Assembly: GCF_048268085.1 (NCBI RefSeq) | Contig: NZ_JBLWWF010000016.1 | Coordinates: forward strand, 58,593-122,592 | Origin: Neptunicella sp048268085 | GTDB lineage: Bacteria > Pseudomonadota > Gammaproteobacteria > Enterobacterales > Alteromonadaceae | DNA length: 64,000 bases | Direction of reading: 5' to 3' | Shown here: positions 62,901 to 64,000 of the stretch, one piece after another | How positions within the stretch are numbered: the stretch's first letter is position 1 | Layout: the number at the start of each line of letters is the position of its first letter | Made by a program: the position numbers and the translations under genes | The notes under the pieces: generated by a model | The model's input: only the letters and a program-made list of their open reading frames with translations | Database searches by the model: none | What the model was told of the DNA's origin: nothing

Positions 62901-63531
62901 GCATCAGCCTGATTGGGTACTATTATCTGACTGTCAACAATGTCCATCAGCCATATTGCTTGATAGTGATGAAAGCAATGCGGTCGCTAAAGTTATACTG
63001 TTATTGAGTACGATGCCAAGCGATGGGGAATGCGAAGTTTTTGTGGTAGGAAGAGATAGGCATATTGTTGATGTACTTCATCAACAAGCTAAGGGGCTGT
63101 GCCGAATAACGTTTGTGTACCAAATTGACTTGATTGAAAATAAATACCATTTAGATGATTTTGCTGCGGGCAAGGTCCCGTTGCAAACTAAACCACAAAT
63201 GATACGTTACTACGCACAATATTTTTTAGATAGAAAAAATATCGCATATATTATACCCAAGCTAGTATTCACGAAGAATATTACTGAAGTGCGACAGTTT
63301 TATGGGAATACACTTACTAGCGTATTTGCAGATGTTACAGGTTATATTGAATTCCCTAGTTATTTAGCCATACCAAGGGATCCAGAGTCATGGCCTAATT
63401 GTTTAACAAATACATTAGGTCATCGAGGACGTTATGTTGCAGGAAAACTTGAGCTAGCGAGCTTGTTCCAGCCGATTTTAACTAAAGAGCGGGGCGATCG
63501 ACTGGTAAAAGACTTGAGTACACTTTTCTAG
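59956..63531 (+). CDS. Maf-type flagellin glycosyltransferase, 1191 residues
   Basis: The protein has a central DUF115/MptE-like domain (about residues 550-760; IGNGPSLDSAIEAI, DFHAEIEQNRATFDW, FPTVSNFVMNLFTRMGFHQIYLIGIDLGF) that defines motility-associated factor (Maf) transferases, which move nonulosonic acids from CMP donors to flagellin Ser/Thr. Before it, two similar domains stand in tandem (about 139-250 and 401-515), offset by 263 residues. The C-terminal 400 residues are helical and then unrecognised. Typical Maf proteins are 600-750 residues, so this is nearly twice normal. The start ATG is at 59956. It most likely transfers pseudaminic acid to the flagellin encoded upstream. Confidence 0.9.
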   Translation: MLKNIRLHLDKNEEHQSELELRLSERIQPTYQANLRAFRQYIPSLLPYIKEIRTKNVALFCNKYGQTNIVDYGVGRTFYGLEPDAEIVQQFNHITEHCPYMDLMQSTPVLTLDKQSLSALKNSNVYHARQQSQPLPANVDVLVVFGLALGKHIQLLIEQHHIKHLVIYEPELQYFQCSALATDWEKILSDAQAKGTAIYLQLEKDGRNLVEDMQELAEHFSAKGFYYYQHYNHPVFSSITKELQLKSWASIQKDGISYTLGHQYQDYLPIWTPAVELTQYQDVDPADDALFKQNMQAFESYFPRIYKEFSDYQPKAWRPMKSPNGMVNIVKMDSLQTWYGDNPQHECILNFDNFSEQPNKDGLVLGYKGTKLRHYTHYRFVAQTEELLNEVEEEQGLLPDTLKALIMFGIGAGYQIEHLFSQYKVEKLFLCEPNRDFFYASLYAIDWASILKTVDETGARIYINIGDDGTNLFRDLLNQFYSIGPYILTNTYFYQSYFNSNLVHAIAQLREQLQVVISMGEYYDHARYGIAHTTAVINQNYPLLVSKPAHKLTFENKSVPIFMIGNGPSLDSAIEAIKEWQDRVIVVSCGTSLQVLHKNGIVPDFHAEIEQNRATFDWSCRIGDLKYLKQISLVSCNGIHPETCGLFKDVYVAFKEGESSTVSALKILGEDKFEKLKFAFPTVSNFVMNLFTRMGFHQIYLIGIDLGFADNKQHHSKHSGYYDQNGDEMYDYAAKNNTALVVPGNFRKTVFTKHEFKVSKTIIEQSLASAKAECFNCSDGAKIVGSIPLRFDNILVTTTTEQKKFALISIKQQAFVKANQEHDYLQRFLTKFSPKRLNFELSKVIERVKMEVNNVEEAEGLIESQKTMLFASYQEGKSLLFYLLYGTVNYANAVFSKLTSTITDQHSNKITAFEQARQAWISTLNNIASDCKSVMETYDSSSSFALQRERALIDYYISDYSVACGVTDVIYQGLIAWFPNTEHQPDWVLLSDCQQCPSAILLDSDESNAVAKVILLLSTMPSDGECEVFVVGRDRHIVDVLHQQAKGLCRITFVYQIDLIENKYHLDDFAAGKVPLQTKPQMIRYYAQYFLDRKNIAYIIPKLVFTKNITEVRQFYGNTLTSVFADVTGYIEFPSYLAIPRDPESWPNCLTNTLGHRGRYVAGKLELASLFQPILTKERGDRLVKDLSTLF

Positions 63532-63539
63532 GCTGGCTA

Positions 63540-64000
63540 ATGAATATGTTGCACACATTATTAACTGAATTAACTGATGATCAGCGAATATCGTTACCAG
63601 TGTATGATTGGTGTGATGATATTAAACAAACTTATATGCGTGACGAATTATTGGCACTTACGGAATATCACTGTAACCATTGTTCATTATACAAACACTA
63701 TTTACACCAATTAGGCATCAATGATATTGAGCATATCGAGCAAATCCCCCCCCTCAGCGTGCGTTTGTTTAAAGAATTAAATCTTAAAAGTGTTAGTGAT
63801 GATCAGGTCTTTAAACAGCTTAATTCCTCTGGTACCACTGGCGCACCATCGCGCATATACCTTGATTCAATTAATGCTAAACTGCAAAGTCAGGTTTTGG
63901 TAAAAATCCTGCAATCATGGCTAGGTAAATCTCGCCGCCCCATGTTGTTAATCGATTCGCCAAATACCGTCAAAGCTGGCAGTGCAATGACGGCCAGAGC
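63540..64000 (+). CDS. LuxE-like acyl-protein synthetase, 5' part
   Basis: The frame opens at ATG 63540 (or the in-frame ATG at 63546) and runs off the right edge, 153 residues visible. It has IPPLSVRLFKELNLKSV and the adenylation motif LNSSGTTGAPSRIYLD, which I recognise from the LuxE / acyl-protein synthetase family, ATP-dependent enzymes that activate a fatty acid and form an acyl-enzyme thioester. It begins 8 bp after the Maf gene, so it is part of the operon. The usual partner LuxC reductase cannot be checked because the window ends. Its role with the ACP and the AMP ligase is open. Confidence 0.85.
   Translation, partial: MNMLHTLLTELTDDQRISLPVYDWCDDIKQTYMRDELLALTEYHCNHCSLYKHYLHQLGINDIEHIEQIPPLSVRLFKELNLKSVSDDQVFKQLNSSGTTGAPSRIYLDSINAKLQSQVLVKILQSWLGKSRRPMLLIDSPNTVKAGSAMTAR

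Noticed and set aside
1..64000. CRISPR arrays, insertion sequences, prophage or toxin-antitoxin modules
   Set aside because: No regularly spaced repeats, transposase, integrase or phage structural genes were seen; the only tandem repeats are in-frame protein repeats.

Overview
The window looks like the chromosome of a marine gammaproteobacterium of the Alteromonadales type. The basis is the recX / alaS / csrA order with tRNA-Ser(GCU) and tRNA-Arg(ACG) nearby, CCA-encoded tRNAs, moderate GC content, several polysaccharide-degrading enzymes, TonB-dependent uptake, a polar-flagellum type flagellin-flaG-fliD-fliS block and a pseudaminic acid locus. This is inferred from gene content only; no species call is possible from the sequence. 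No insertion sequence, prophage or CRISPR array is visible.

Layout. (1) 1-8.8 kb: housekeeping block: a partial DUF482/GNAT gene, recX, a 1508-residue membrane-anchored PAS / coiled-coil protein with three exact-length 74-residue repeats and a degenerate HPt-like end, alaS and csrA with its terminator. (2) 8.8-14.0 kb: a PepSY membrane protein with a TonB-dependent receptor, a nitroreductase and a lysozyme-inhibitor-like lipoprotein. (3) 14.1-14.7 kb: a minus-strand tRNA operon (Ser-GCU, Arg-ACG, Arg-ACG) followed by a tRNA 3'-end remnant in a multi-hairpin mosaic. In E. coli these tRNAs lie directly after csrA in the same direction, so the block seems to have been split here. (4) 14.8-22.3 kb: a hotdog thioesterase, a BlaI / BlaR1-like pair with a clear operator, a MASE1-GGDEF diguanylate cyclase, an unlisted 57-residue membrane protein, a secreted GH2 enzyme and a second thioesterase. 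(5) 22.5-31.9 kb: a complete copper-resistance island. The cytosolic arm is copZ, the CopA ATPase and cueR, with two CueR-type 19-bp-spacer promoters. The periplasmic arm is a cytochrome c, a His-rich protein, CopB and a multicopper oxidase, facing a CusRS-type two-component system. (6) 31.9-39.4 kb: a xylo-oligosaccharide / arabinoxylan locus (NTF2-like protein, GH3, GH43, GPH transporter, and a divergent sugar porter). (7) 39.4-47.5 kb: a Fur-box-controlled pair of unknown genes, a cold-shock gene with a strong promoter and long leader, DUF1304, two PilZ genes flanking radA, and ettA. (8) 47.5-64 kb: flagellin with a textbook sigma-28 promoter, flaG, fliD, fliS, a fliT-like gene, then a tightly packed flagellin-glycosylation operon: pseB, pseC, pseF, a GT9 gene, pseI, pseG, pseH, an acyl carrier protein, an acyl-AMP ligase, a 1191-residue Maf glycosyltransferase and the start of a LuxE-like acyl-protein synthetase.

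The most interesting region is the last one. All six enzymes for CMP-pseudaminic acid are present. Fused to them by overlaps and short gaps is an acyl-activation set (ACP, AMP ligase, LuxE-like) with no stated role in the standard pathway, plus a Maf transferase whose N-terminal domain is duplicated. I infer that the flagellin sugar may carry an unusual acyl group delivered from an ACP. Second in interest are the Fur-controlled unknown pair, the PAS / coiled-coil protein between recX and alaS, and the tRNA-derived structured element.
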